From the NCBI RefSeq assembly GCF_007858435.1, contig NZ_VIGW01000005.1:62001-126000 (forward strand): a stretch of 64,000 nt of DNA, in the 5' to 3' direction. This DNA is from Tsukamurella asaccharolytica (GTDB taxonomy: Bacteria; Actinomycetota; Actinomycetes; Mycobacteriales; Mycobacteriaceae). Position numbers and translations under genes: made by a program. Below are positions 25,679-34,239 of this stretch, one piece after another; position 1 is the stretch's first letter; each line of letters begins with the position of its first letter. Under the pieces are notes generated by a model. The model worked only from the letters and a program-made list of their open reading frames with translations, was not told the DNA's origin and did no database searches.

Positions 25679-27103
25679 TCAGGAACCTCCTTGTTCGGGA
25701 CGGGAGCCCTCGCTCGCCCAGTCGGGTTGGACCAAGCGGAAGTGGGATCGCTCACGCTCCATGTACCGACGCTCGTAGAGGCCTTCGACGCGCTTGCCGT
25801 CGATGTCCGCGCTCAGGCGAAGCCGGTCGCCGTCGAGGCGCGCGGTCACCCGCAGAGGAGCGGAGCCCTCGCGTTCGCGCAGTTCCAGGACGTCGCCGCT
25901 CTGTACCAACTTCCACGTGGTGGTGTAACCCGAGGAGGTCTGGGTCACCACACTGTCGTAGCCCTTTCCGATCTCGTCGAGCGCGGTGATGGTCGAGCTG
26001 CCACGCAGCGTGATCGCGACGTTCGACCACGGTGCCGGATCGCGCTGGAGGAGGCCGGCGGGCGCCCCGTCGATGCTGACGGACGTCGCGGTCCACACCC
26101 CGTCGAGCGGGGATCGGGGAGTGTTGATCACGTAGGTCATCACGGCGCCCTGCGCGACTCCGGTGAGCACGATGAGGCCGGCGGCGACGTACTTGAACAC
26201 CGTGCCGGTGATCGACAGCCATCGCGGGCCGGGGACGGGCAGGGGTGGCACGGGCTCGGCCGCGGGTCGGTTCAGGCCGACGCGCAACAGATTCGGCAGG
26301 TACGGCACCAGCAGCGCGACGGTGACGACGACGAGTTCGCCCGAGACGAGCTTCACCGGGACGTCGTAGAACAGATTCATCAGGAACACCTGCGTGGTCG
26401 CCACCAGCGCGAGCAACAGGCCCAGCACCTGGGTGCGGCGGAACAACAGCAGCAGACCCGCGGCGAGTTCCACCGCGCCAGTAGCGATCGAGTAGGGCGT
26501 GGAGGCGCCCATGAAGCCCCACAGGACGTTGAAGATGCTGGCGTCGCCGACCAGTTCGAGTTGGTGTGCGGGCTGCTTCATGAAACCCATCTGCATGGGG
26601 AAGACCTTGACCAACCCGTAGTAGATCATCGACAGCGCGAGGCCGAGGAACGCGAACGACCGGAGCATCCCCAGCAGTGAGCGGTAGTTCGGTCGAGAGC
26701 GGTCGAGCAGAGTCCAGACCGCGACGATCACGAGGCTCACGACGATCCAGCCGAGGTGCCAGCACCAGTTCCACAACAGGTCGCCGTTGCTGCTGAGGTA
26801 CACCTCCACGCCCTCGCCGCGCGCGACGTAGCTGCCGATCTGCGCGAGCAGCCACCAGATCCCGCTGTAGTACCAGACCGCGCCGACGCCGACGTTGCCG
26901 TACACGGAGAGCAGCAGGATGCCGCCGCCGAGCACGAACAGCAGCCGGAAGGCCACCTTCCGCGCCGTCGACCACACCGGTTCTGGCGCCGGCGGCGCGG
27001 GGGGCGGCGGAGGCAGCACCTCCGGCCCAGGGATGCTCGACGGTCCGGATCGGCCCAGAGGGCCCTCGGGTGCGCTCATGCCGTCATCGTAAGACTGACT
27101 CAC
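25679..27103 (-). CDS. DoxX-like membrane protein with C-terminal extracytoplasmic domain (paralogue 1)
   Basis: 474 residues. Pro-rich N-terminus, then repeated membrane helices including a DoxX-type core ([44 protein letters not shown]). A beta-rich C-terminal domain of about 110 residues ends in GLYERRYM. The GTG at 27103 follows AGGAG and is preferred over ATG 27079, which has no Shine-Dalgarno. The tandem neighbour is a paralogue. Function unknown; membrane redox or quinone-linked roles are suggested for DoxX relatives. Confidence 0.7.
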   Translation of the reverse strand: MSQSYDDGMSAPEGPLGRSGPSSIPGPEVLPPPPPAPPAPEPVWSTARKVAFRLLFVLGGGILLLSVYGNVGVGAVWYYSGIWWLLAQIGSYVARGEGVEVYLSSNGDLLWNWCWHLGWIVVSLVIVAVWTLLDRSRPNYRSLLGMLRSFAFLGLALSMIYYGLVKVFPMQMGFMKQPAHQLELVGDASIFNVLWGFMGASTPYSIATGAVELAAGLLLLFRRTQVLGLLLALVATTQVFLMNLFYDVPVKLVSGELVVVTVALLVPYLPNLLRVGLNRPAAEPVPPLPVPGPRWLSITGTVFKYVAAGLIVLTGVAQGAVMTYVINTPRSPLDGVWTATSVSIDGAPAGLLQRDPAPWSNVAITLRGSSTITALDEIGKGYDSVVTQTSSGYTTTWKLVQSGDVLELREREGSAPLRVTARLDGDRLRLSADIDGKRVEGLYERRYMERERSHFRLVQPDWASEGSRPEQGGS

Positions 27104-27134
27104 GATCACTCCTAGTGACAGATGTAACAGGTGG

Positions 27135-28469
27135 TCAGGGGAAGTCGAGCACGGGCGCGTTCGTATCGGGCTGCGGGTGGGTGAACCGCACATCCTCCGC
27201 GGCTCGTTTCATCGGCCGCCGCTCGTAGTTACCGGTGATCTCCCGTCCGCCGACGCTGCCGACGAGGATGAGCCGGTCGGGATCGGGCTGGGAGTAGGAG
27301 AGCACCGTCTCCGGGCCGTCCTTGCGCTCGCGGAGCGTGAGGGAGGCGCCGTCGACCTCGAGGAGCCAGGGCTTGATGCTCGAGTCGGGCTCCTGGGAGA
27401 CGAAGGTGGTGAAGCCGTCGCCGATCCGTTCCCAGAATCCGGTTCCCCGGTAGGTGATCGCGACGTTGGTCCAGGGCCGGTCGGCGAGCGTCGCCTCGCG
27501 GCCGTCCACGCGGAAGGAGGTGGCGTGCCAGGTCCCGTCGAGCGAGGTGCGCGCCTCCTTCAGGGTGAACTGCGAACCGACACCCATGAACGTGCCGAGC
27601 GCGGTGACGGCGAGGACGGCGAGTGCGGAGACGGTGACGGCGGCTCGCCGCACCCACGTCCGATCCGCGCCGGCGGCCCGCCAGATCGACGGTGCCGGTC
27701 CCGCCGCGCGACCGAGCACGACCCGCACCAGGTTGATCCATTGCGGGGCCAGCATCGCGATCGCGATCACGAGGAACTCGAAGGCGAGGAACTTCACCGG
27801 GACGTTGTAGAAGGTGTCCATCAGCACGACCTGCGTCATCGAGACGATGGCGCCGAGCGCGCCCACGATCCAGGTGCGGCGCGAGAGCAGCAGCAGCCCG
27901 GAGATCAGTTCGATGAGCCCGGTGACCACGCTGTAGCCGTCGGAGGCCCCCATGAAGCCCCAGAGCATGTTCATCCGACTGATGTCGCCGACGGGCTGCA
28001 GCGCGTACGTGGGCAACTGCATGAACACGAACTGTGAAGGGATGGCCTTGCCGAGGCCGTAGTAGATCATCCCCACCGCGAGGGCGATCCGCCCCGCCTG
28101 CCAGAGCAGGCCGCCGAGCGAGCGGTAGTCGCCGCGCCGCCGGTCCAGGACGGTCCACACGGCGGTGATCGCGAGCGCGGTCACCGCCCAGCCGAAGTGG
28201 TACTGCCAGATCGAGACGGTGTCGCCGGTGGCGTAGCTGCCGATGACCTCGTACGTCGAACCGGTCAACAGCGCACCGAGCCTGCCGAACACGGTCTGCA
28301 CCGGTGCCATGACAGACGACAGGAGCAGGCTGCCCCACACGGAGAGCAGCAGTAGGCCGCCGCCCAGGGTGAAGAGCAGGCGGAAGCCGATGAGCTGGGC
28401 GGTGGTCCAGCGCGGGGGCGGGGCGTCGGTCGCGGGCGCGGCGGGCGCCTCCACGGTCGGGGTGGTCAT
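27135..28469 (-). CDS. DoxX-like membrane protein (paralogue 2)
   Basis: 444 residues, same architecture as the downstream gene: [65 protein letters not shown], and a C-terminal domain ending GNYERRPM. The ATG at 28469 gives [11 protein letters not shown]; no strong Shine-Dalgarno. It precedes paralogue 1 by 31 bases in the same direction. Evidently a tandem duplication that has diverged well. Confidence 0.7.
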   Translation of the reverse strand: MTTPTVEAPAAPATDAPPPRWTTAQLIGFRLLFTLGGGLLLLSVWGSLLLSSVMAPVQTVFGRLGALLTGSTYEVIGSYATGDTVSIWQYHFGWAVTALAITAVWTVLDRRRGDYRSLGGLLWQAGRIALAVGMIYYGLGKAIPSQFVFMQLPTYALQPVGDISRMNMLWGFMGASDGYSVVTGLIELISGLLLLSRRTWIVGALGAIVSMTQVVLMDTFYNVPVKFLAFEFLVIAIAMLAPQWINLVRVVLGRAAGPAPSIWRAAGADRTWVRRAAVTVSALAVLAVTALGTFMGVGSQFTLKEARTSLDGTWHATSFRVDGREATLADRPWTNVAITYRGTGFWERIGDGFTTFVSQEPDSSIKPWLLEVDGASLTLRERKDGPETVLSYSQPDPDRLILVGSVGGREITGNYERRPMKRAAEDVRFTHPQPDTNAPVLDFP

Positions 28470-28585
28470 GTCGTCGAAGCTATTTCGCGACGGTGCCGGG
28501 TCACATCCGGGAAAGCCCCCCATCGGACCCTGATGTGCGGCTCCATCGGGCCCGTGACCGGGGTGGGCCGCCGGACCACGCCGTT

Positions 28586-28615
28586 TTGACCTGCAGGTGG
28601 GCATCCGCGTACTCT
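28586..28615 (+). promoter_or_regulatory. rplM-rpsI promoter
   Basis: TTGACC (28586-28591), 18-base spacer, TACTCT (28610-28615): a good housekeeping promoter. It predicts a leader of about 138 bases before rplM, long enough for autoregulation, though I recognise no known leader motif. The rest of the 290-base gap back to 28470 holds nothing I can identify. Confidence 0.65.
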
Positions 28616-28759
28616 GGTCCGCTGGTGTGTGGCGCCGCGCTGCCCTCCGGTCGGACGATCGAGGGCGAGGCGGAGTCGAGTCCCGGGTCTACGTTGGTCG
28701 CCGGGAGTGCTCTCGTCACGCATAGGACCGGCACCGAACCATCGAGCAGAGGATCTCCT

Positions 28760-29209
28760 GTGCCTACTTACACCCCGAAGGCGGGTGACGTGACCCACCA
28801 GTGGCACGTCATCGACGCATCCGACGTGGTGCTCGGCCGCCTCGCCGTTGCAGCTGCCAACCTGCTGCGCGGCAAGCACAAGCCGACCTACGCCCCCAAC
28901 GTGGACAGCGGCGACTACGTCATCATCATCAACGCTGAGAAGGTCGCCCTCTCGGGCGCCAAGCTCACCGATAAGCGGCACTACCGTCACTCGGGTTTCC
29001 CGGGTGGCCTGAGCTCGCGCTCGGTCGGTGAGGTGCTCGGCTCCAAGAACCCGGAGCGCGTGGTGCAGAAGGCTGTTCTGGGCATGATCCCGAAGAACAA
29101 GCTGGGCAGCGCCATCGGCGGCAAGCTGAAGGTCTACGCTGGCCCGAACCACCCCCACACCGCGCAGCAGCCGGTTCCCTACGAGATCAAGCAGGTGGCG
29201 CAGCAGTGA
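28760..29209 (+). CDS. rplM: 50S ribosomal protein L13
   Basis: 149 residues: [20 protein letters not shown] start, [19 protein letters not shown], and a [11 protein letters not shown] segment. The GTG at 28760 follows AGAGGA. Its TGA overlaps the rpsI GTG (GTGA). In M. tuberculosis rplM is adjacent to esxT; here the eccE-eccC half of ESX-4 and three other genes lie between. Confidence 0.98.
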   Translation: MPTYTPKAGDVTHQWHVIDASDVVLGRLAVAAANLLRGKHKPTYAPNVDSGDYVIIINAEKVALSGAKLTDKRHYRHSGFPGGLSSRSVGEVLGSKNPERVVQKAVLGMIPKNKLGSAIGGKLKVYAGPNHPHTAQQPVPYEIKQVAQQ

Positions 29210-29709
29210 GCGACACGATCGAGAACTTCGAGGGCGACGCCGAGGTCGTTCCCAACGAGTACACCTCCGAGACCCCTGAGGCCGCTGCCGAGACCCGTGC
29301 CCCCCGCGGCCCCGTGGTCGTCGAGCGCCCCGTCCAGACCGTCGGCCGCCGCAAGGAGGCCGTGGTCCGCGTGCGCCTGACCGCCGGCACCGGCAACTTC
29401 GTGCTCAACGGCCGCACCATCGAGGACTACTTCCCCAACAAGCTGCACCAGCAGCTGGTGAAGGACCCGCTGAACACCGTCGAGCGGCTCGAGTCCTTCG
29501 ACATCGCCGCCAACCTCACCGGCGGCGGCCCGTCGGGCCAGGCGGGCGCGCTGCGCCTCGCCATCGCCCGCGCGCTGATCGAGGTCTCGCCCGAGGATCG
29601 CCCCGCGCTCAAGCGCGCCGGCTTCCTCACGCGTGACCCGCGCGCCGTCGAGCGCAAGAAGTACGGCCTGAAGAAGGCCCGTAAGGCTTCGCAGTACAGC
29701 AAGCGCTGA
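29206..29709 (+). CDS. rpsI: 30S ribosomal protein S9
   Basis: 167 residues. A variable acidic N-terminal extension of about 45 residues precedes the S9 core ([36 protein letters not shown]) and the basic tail [17 protein letters not shown], which reaches the P site. Coupled to rplM by a 4-base overlap. Confidence 0.98.
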   Translation: MSDTIENFEGDAEVVPNEYTSETPEAAAETRAPRGPVVVERPVQTVGRRKEAVVRVRLTAGTGNFVLNGRTIEDYFPNKLHQQLVKDPLNTVERLESFDIAANLTGGGPSGQAGALRLAIARALIEVSPEDRPALKRAGFLTRDPRAVERKKYGLKKARKASQYSKR

Positions 29710-29722
29710 TTGCAGGCTCTCA

Positions 29723-29762
29723 CCAGGGCAGGCACCCGCATCCGTGCGGGCGCCTGCCCTGG
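29723..29762 (+). terminator. rpsI terminator
   Basis: 18-bp stem with one mismatch (CCAGGGCAGGCACCCGCA with TGCGGGCGCCTGCCCTGG), loop TCCG, followed by TCTCGTTTCC. Placed between rpsI and glmM. Confidence 0.85.
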
Positions 29763-29804
29763 TCTCGTTTCCACCCTTCTCTTCTGACCTGCGAGGTATG
29801 ACCC

Positions 29805-31139
29805 ATGGGGCGTCTGTTCGGGACCGACGGTGTGCGCGGTCTGGCCAACAAGGATCTGACCGCCGACCTGGCGCTGCGCCTGTCCGCGGCGGCGGCCGCG
29901 GTGCTCGGCGCGCACGACCTGGAAGGCCGCGACCGGCCGTTCGCCGTCGTCGGCTGGGACCCGAGGGCGTCGTCGGAGATGCTCTCCGCGGCGGTCTCCG
30001 CGGGTCTGACCAGCGCCGGCGTCGACGTGCTGCTCGTCGGCGTGCTGCCCACGCCGGCCGTCGCGCACCTGGTGGCCGAGTACGACGCCGCGCTCGGCGT
30101 GATGATCTCCGCCTCGCACAATCCCATGCCGGACAACGGCATCAAGTTCTTCGCCCGGGGCGGCCACAAGCTGGAGGACGCGCAGGAGGACGCCATCGAG
30201 GCGGCCCTCGACGATCCCGCCCCGCCCCGTCCGACGGGCGCCGCGATCGGCCGCGTCAAGCGCGCCTTCGACGCCGTCGACCGGTACGTCGCGCACCTCG
30301 AGTCGGCGGTCCACGTCTCCCTCGCGGGCCTGAAGGTGGTCGTCGACGCCGCCAACGGCGCGGCCTCGACGGTGGCCGCCAAGGCCTACCGCGACGCCGG
30401 CGCCGAGGTGATCGCGATCCACGACGATCCCGACGGCCTCAACATCAACCGCGACTGCGGCTCGACCCACCTCGAGGGCCTGCGCGCGGCGGTGCTCGCG
30501 CACGAGGCCGACCTCGGTCTCGGCCACGACGGCGACGCGGATCGCTGCCTGGCCATCGACGCGGCCGGACACACCGTCGACGGCGACGCCATCATGGCGA
30601 TCCTCGCCATCGCGATGGACGAGGCGGGTGAGCTCACGGACCACACGCTGGTGGCGACCGTGATGAGCAACCTCGGCCTGCACCTCGCGATGAAGACCGC
30701 GGGGATCACGCTGCGGACGGCGGCGGTGGGCGATCGGTACGTCCTCGAGGAACTGCGCAGCGGCGGCTACGCCCTCGGCGGCGAGCAGTCCGGCCACATC
30801 GTGCTGCCCGCGCTCGGCACCACGGGCGACGGGGTGCTCACGGGGCTCAAGCTCATGGAGCGGATGGCGCAGACGGGCTCGTCGCTGGCGGAGCTGGCGT
30901 CCGTGCTGACGGTGCTGCCACAGGTGCTCGTGAACGTGCGCGTGATCGACAAGGCGGCGGCGATGGCCTCGTCGGACCTGGTCGCGGCGCTGGCCGCCGA
31001 GGAGGCTGCGCTGGGCGAGGCGGGCCGGATCCTGCTGCGCCCGTCGGGCACGGAGCCGTTGGTGCGGGTCATGGTGGAGGCGCCGACCGAGGAGGTCGCG
31101 CGCGGCACCGCGGAGCGGCTCGCGGGTCTCATCTCCTGA
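29805..31139 (+). CDS. glmM: phosphoglucosamine mutase
   Basis: 444 residues. It interconverts glucosamine-6-P and glucosamine-1-P for peptidoglycan precursor synthesis. Catalytic phosphoserine Ser104 in [16 protein letters not shown], metal loop DGDADR, and C-terminal phosphate-binding [26 protein letters not shown] start is canonical. Synteny with rplM-rpsI is conserved. Confidence 0.97.
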   Translation: MGRLFGTDGVRGLANKDLTADLALRLSAAAAAVLGAHDLEGRDRPFAVVGWDPRASSEMLSAAVSAGLTSAGVDVLLVGVLPTPAVAHLVAEYDAALGVMISASHNPMPDNGIKFFARGGHKLEDAQEDAIEAALDDPAPPRPTGAAIGRVKRAFDAVDRYVAHLESAVHVSLAGLKVVVDAANGAASTVAAKAYRDAGAEVIAIHDDPDGLNINRDCGSTHLEGLRAAVLAHEADLGLGHDGDADRCLAIDAAGHTVDGDAIMAILAIAMDEAGELTDHTLVATVMSNLGLHLAMKTAGITLRTAAVGDRYVLEELRSGGYALGGEQSGHIVLPALGTTGDGVLTGLKLMERMAQTGSSLAELASVLTVLPQVLVNVRVIDKAAAMASSDLVAALAAEEAALGEAGRILLRPSGTEPLVRVMVEAPTEEVARGTAERLAGLIS

Positions 31140-31193
31140 CAGGTCCTCGCGAACGCCTTGTCGAAACGTTTTCATGAACGGTACGGTGTGGCT

Positions 31194-31883
31194 ATGACCG
31201 GTTACGAGGGCGTCCTGTTCGACTTCTCGGGGACGCTGTTCCGGCTCGAGCCGGACCCGGCGTGGTTCGCGGGACTCACCGACGCGGACGGCCGCGATCT
31301 CGACGATGCCGCCCAGCGCGAACTGCTGCACCGGATGACGGTGCCCGTCGGGCCGCCCGTCCCGATGGAGGGCGAGGCGCTGCGCACCTGGCACGCCCGC
31401 GACCTCTCCGGCGACGATCACCGGGGCGCCTACCTGCACGTCCTCGAGCACTCCGGCGTCGCCGACGCGGGCGAGCGGGAGCGGCTCTACGGCGAGTTCT
31501 CGAACCCGCTGAACTGGACGATCTACCCGGACACCGCCGCCGTGCTCCGCGCCGTCCGCGGCGCCGGCCTGAGGGTGGGCGTGCTCTCGAACATCGGCTA
31601 CGACATCCGCCCGGCTTTCGAGCGCGAGGGCATCGCCGGCCTCGTCGACGAGTTCGTGCTCTCCTTCGAGGTGGGGCACGCCAAACCCGACCTCGCGGTC
31701 TTCCGCGCCGCCACCGCCGCCCTGGGGCTGCCGCCGGAGCGCGTGCTCATGGTCGGCGACAGCGCGGAGGCCGACGGTGCCTCGCGCGCCATCGGCTGCG
31801 GCTTCGCGCAGGTCGAGCCGCTGCCGGTGGACCGGCGCCCGTCCGGCCTGCTCGATGCGGTGCGGGCTGCCGGCGCGATCTGA
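31194..31883 (+). CDS. HAD-superfamily hydrolase
   Basis: 229 residues. Motif I is LFDFSGTLF (nucleophile Asp10, but Ser12 at the usual second Asp), motif II LSNIGYD, motif III HAKPD, motif IV MVGDSAEADG. Helical cap between I and II. The missing second aspartate argues against an ordinary phosphatase; haloacid dehalogenases also lack it. The ATG at 31194 gives the normal start; the previous in-frame GTG-type start lies in the glmM spacer. Confidence 0.8.
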   Translation: MTGYEGVLFDFSGTLFRLEPDPAWFAGLTDADGRDLDDAAQRELLHRMTVPVGPPVPMEGEALRTWHARDLSGDDHRGAYLHVLEHSGVADAGERERLYGEFSNPLNWTIYPDTAAVLRAVRGAGLRVGVLSNIGYDIRPAFEREGIAGLVDEFVLSFEVGHAKPDLAVFRAATAALGLPPERVLMVGDSAEADGASRAIGCGFAQVEPLPVDRRPSGLLDAVRAAGAI

Positions 31884-31892
31884 GGGTTCCGC

Positions 31893-31923
31893 GGGAACCG
31901 ATCCGTCCGCTGGTGCGTCCAAT
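31893..31923 (+). promoter_or_regulatory. ECF-sigma-type promoter P3 (EspC/EspA-like cassette)
   Basis: GGGAACC (31893-31899), 16 bases, CGTCCAAT (31916-31923), with GCTGGTG before CGTC. Its core is the same as P4 although P4 is 11 kb away. It lies 32 bases upstream of the EspC-like start. Confidence 0.85.
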
Positions 31924-31955
31924 GTGTAAGGGGACGTGGGAGCGAGGGGGATCGC

Positions 31956-32252
31956 ATGGGCACGAAGATCGACCCGGCAGCGGTGGCGAAGGCCGGGGGC
32001 GACTATTCGACGGTGGCCGAGCACCTCGGCACCGTCGCGGGTCGGATCCGGGGCTTCACCGCGGAATCCGCTGACTTCGGGCGGAAGTACGAGTCCGACG
32101 GTGCCGCCTATGCCGTCGCGCTGGAGAGCCTCGCGAAGGGCGTCGACGCGTGGCAGGTCGGCGCGCGCGCCTGCGGAACCGGTCTGACCACCTCCGCGTC
32201 GGCGCACAGGATCACCGACGACAGCGGCGCCGCCGCCGTCACCGGGGCCTGA
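31956..32252 (+). CDS. EspC-like small ESX substrate
   Basis: 98 residues. Starts IDPAAVAKAGGDYSTVAEHL and ends with a helix SLAKGVDAWQVGARACGTGL then SAHRITDDSGA, the pattern of the EspC/DUF2580 family (first helix with VDPxxL, last with TAxxYxxxD). No WxG. The ATG at 31956 follows GAGCGAGGGGG. The next gene starts three bases after its stop; together they recall EspC-EspA. The shared promoter motif supports an ESX link. Confidence 0.65.
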   Translation: MGTKIDPAAVAKAGGDYSTVAEHLGTVAGRIRGFTAESADFGRKYESDGAAYAVALESLAKGVDAWQVGARACGTGLTTSASAHRITDDSGAAAVTGA

Positions 32253-32255
32253 TCC

Positions 32256-34013
32256 GTGACGGAGCGGACCGTCGACCAGATACTCGACAGCGGCTCGGGT
32301 TGCCTGCAGTACTTCGAGATGATGCTCGACATCGCGAAGTGGCTCTCGCCGCGGGGGTGGCCGGACTGGCGCGATGACATCTGCCGGAACTACGACAACG
32401 AGCGCGGCATCGATCTCGCGGCCGTGCGCGGGGATGCGATCATGCTGCAGCAGCAGGCCACGGCGGCGCGGGAGGCCGTCACGGACCAGTCCGCCGCGCG
32501 TACGAGCGTGCAGACCGCCTGGCCTGACAACGCCGGACGCGCGGCGGTCGCCACCCTCGACGCGCACCACAAGCGGAGCGGGCCGGTGGCGACCGCGCTG
32601 GAAGGCGCCGCCAGCGCTGCGGCAGCCGTGCCCGACGCCGTCGTGGCCGCGGTCGCCGCCAAGGTCGCCGCGCTCAGTGAGTTCGCCACGAAGGAGTTCA
32701 CGATCGGCTGGGGCAGTCACCTGAAAATGACGGCCCTGGGTGCGGTGACCATGGGCACGGCGACGGTGGCTGAGATCGACGAGCTCAGAATTCGATTCGA
32801 GAAGCAGCTGCTCGCCGATCTCGTCGCCTTCCGGAGCGCCTGCACGACGGCGAGCTCCGCCATCGAGGCCGCCTACGCGACCGTGCCCGCGGCGGCGAAG
32901 GGGATCGACGCCTCTGCGTTCCCGGCGCCGTCGTTCGGCACGATCACGGCGACCACCACGCAGCCCACGACCAGCCCGGCCACGGCGTCCCCGGCTTCTG
33001 TGTCGCCGGCCACGGTGACCCCGACGACGGCGTCCCCGGCCACCAGCGGTGGCGGAGGCGGCGGCTCACGCGCCGCGTCCCCGACGTCCACGAGTCCGGC
33101 CACCGCGAGTCCGGCCACCGCGAGTCCGGCGGCCGCGTCACCGACGACCGCGAGCCCGGCGGCCGCGACCCCGGCGACGAGCAGTCCCGCGACGACCGGC
33201 ACGCCGGCGCCGACGACCGGCGCGAGCACCACTCCGTCGAACGCGACGCCCAGCACGGGTGCCGGCGCCGGCACGGGGAGCGGCACGCCGTCGTGGCTCT
33301 CGCAACTCCTCCCCAAGATCGCCGAACAGCTGGGGCTGGGAGACAAGGGCACCGGCAAGAGCGGGGAAAAGGCCACGGACAAGCTCGGCGACAAGGGCGA
33401 CGACAAGACCGGTGGCAAGGGCGCCGGCGGCGCGAAGGTGTTGGGCGTCGACGCCCTCGGCCGCACCATCACCGCGACGCTGAGTCCCGACGGCAAGACC
33501 ATCGAGGTCACCGCCGCGAAGCCGGACGGCACCGCGGAGAAGGTCACCCTGAAGGTGGGCGAGGACGGCAAGCTCACCGCCACCGACGGCAAGGACGGTG
33601 CCGGCAAGGAGGGAGCCGGTAAGGACGGTGCCGGTAAGGACGGTGCCGGTAAGGACGCTGTCGGCAAGGACGACGGTGCCGGCAAGGACGGTGCTGGCAA
33701 GAACGGCGCCGGCAACCCGGGCGGTGCGAAGCCTGCCTCGGCCGGCTCCGGCGCCGGCGGCGGATCGGGCGCGATCCCGTCGGCCGACCCGAGCACGAGC
33801 CCCAGCCCGAGCCCGAGCCCCAGCCCCACGCCGAGCCCGAGCCCCACCGTGCCGATTGCACCGTCGGCACCGCCAGCACCGTCCGTCCAATCCGTCCCGG
33901 CGAAACCGTCGAACTCCGGCCAGCAGAACCCTGCGCCCGCACAGGAGGCGTGCCCGCCCGGGGAATCGGCGCAACAGGGCACCGGCGCCGAATTCGCGGT
34001 CAGCGGGACGTGA
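32256..34013 (+). CDS. large EspA-like ESX substrate with low-complexity tail
   Basis: 585 residues. The helical N-terminal 225 residues include SVQTAWPDNAGRAAVATLDAH (WXG100-like W with AGRAA) and GWGSHLKMTALGAVT. Then a Ser/Pro/Ala/Thr-rich repeat (SPATASPA type, about 230-340), a folded-looking insert (VLGVDALGRTITATLSPDG, about 395-450), GKDGAGK repeats (about 448-485) and a SPSPSP stretch. The GTG at 32256 lies three bases after the EspC-like stop. Secretion by ESX is inferred; no homologue is recognised with certainty. Confidence 0.6.
   Translation: MTERTVDQILDSGSGCLQYFEMMLDIAKWLSPRGWPDWRDDICRNYDNERGIDLAAVRGDAIMLQQQATAAREAVTDQSAARTSVQTAWPDNAGRAAVATLDAHHKRSGPVATALEGAASAAAAVPDAVVAAVAAKVAALSEFATKEFTIGWGSHLKMTALGAVTMGTATVAEIDELRIRFEKQLLADLVAFRSACTTASSAIEAAYATVPAAAKGIDASAFPAPSFGTITATTTQPTTSPATASPASVSPATVTPTTASPATSGGGGGGSRAASPTSTSPATASPATASPAAASPTTASPAAATPATSSPATTGTPAPTTGASTTPSNATPSTGAGAGTGSGTPSWLSQLLPKIAEQLGLGDKGTGKSGEKATDKLGDKGDDKTGGKGAGGAKVLGVDALGRTITATLSPDGKTIEVTAAKPDGTAEKVTLKVGEDGKLTATDGKDGAGKEGAGKDGAGKDGAGKDAVGKDDGAGKDGAGKNGAGNPGGAKPASAGSGAGGGSGAIPSADPSTSPSPSPSPSPTPSPSPTVPIAPSAPPAPSVQSVPAKPSNSGQQNPAPAQEACPPGESAQQGTGAEFAVSGT
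33590..33712 (+). repeat. 15-bp tandem repeats encoding GKDGA
   Basis: About eight imperfect copies of a 15-base unit like GGTAAGGACGGTGCC, in frame, encode GKDGAGKEGAGKDGAG and variants. Expansion or contraction would keep the frame and alter the tail length of the EspA-like protein. Confidence 0.85.
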
Positions 34014-34035
34014 TCAGCAGCGCCGAGGAGGAGCG

Positions 34036-34218
34036 ATGAGCAGCACAGATCCCAGCCCCGAGGATCACGCCCGCGCGATCCGGATCGCGGAACGGCAGTT
34101 CCTGTTCGACGAACTGCTGCGGATCGCGGGCGTCGCGCCTGAACCGGCGGAGATCACGCGACCCATCCCGGTGGTCCCGCGCGCGGGGCAACCGGAGTCC
34201 TGGCTCAGCGCGGGCTGA
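34036..34218 (+). CDS. small protein at end of the ESX cassette
   Basis: 60 residues (MSSTDPSPEDHARAIRIAERQFLFDELLRIAG, then EITRPIPVVPRA). The ATG at 34036 follows a strong GAGGAGGAGC. No family recognised. It is transcribed in line with the EspA-like gene 22 bases upstream and may be a cofactor or chaperone. The N-terminal helix is charged; no membrane segment or signal peptide. Confidence 0.6.
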   Translation: MSSTDPSPEDHARAIRIAERQFLFDELLRIAGVAPEPAEITRPIPVVPRAGQPESWLSAG

Positions 34219-34239
34219 CCCAGGATCTCGGGCAGTACC

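Noticed and set aside
29427-32720. 1097-residue open frame on the minus strand across rpsI, glmM and the HAD gene
   Set aside because: Antisense shadow of well-identified genes in GC-rich DNA; its low-complexity His/Arg/Gly composition is typical of such frames.
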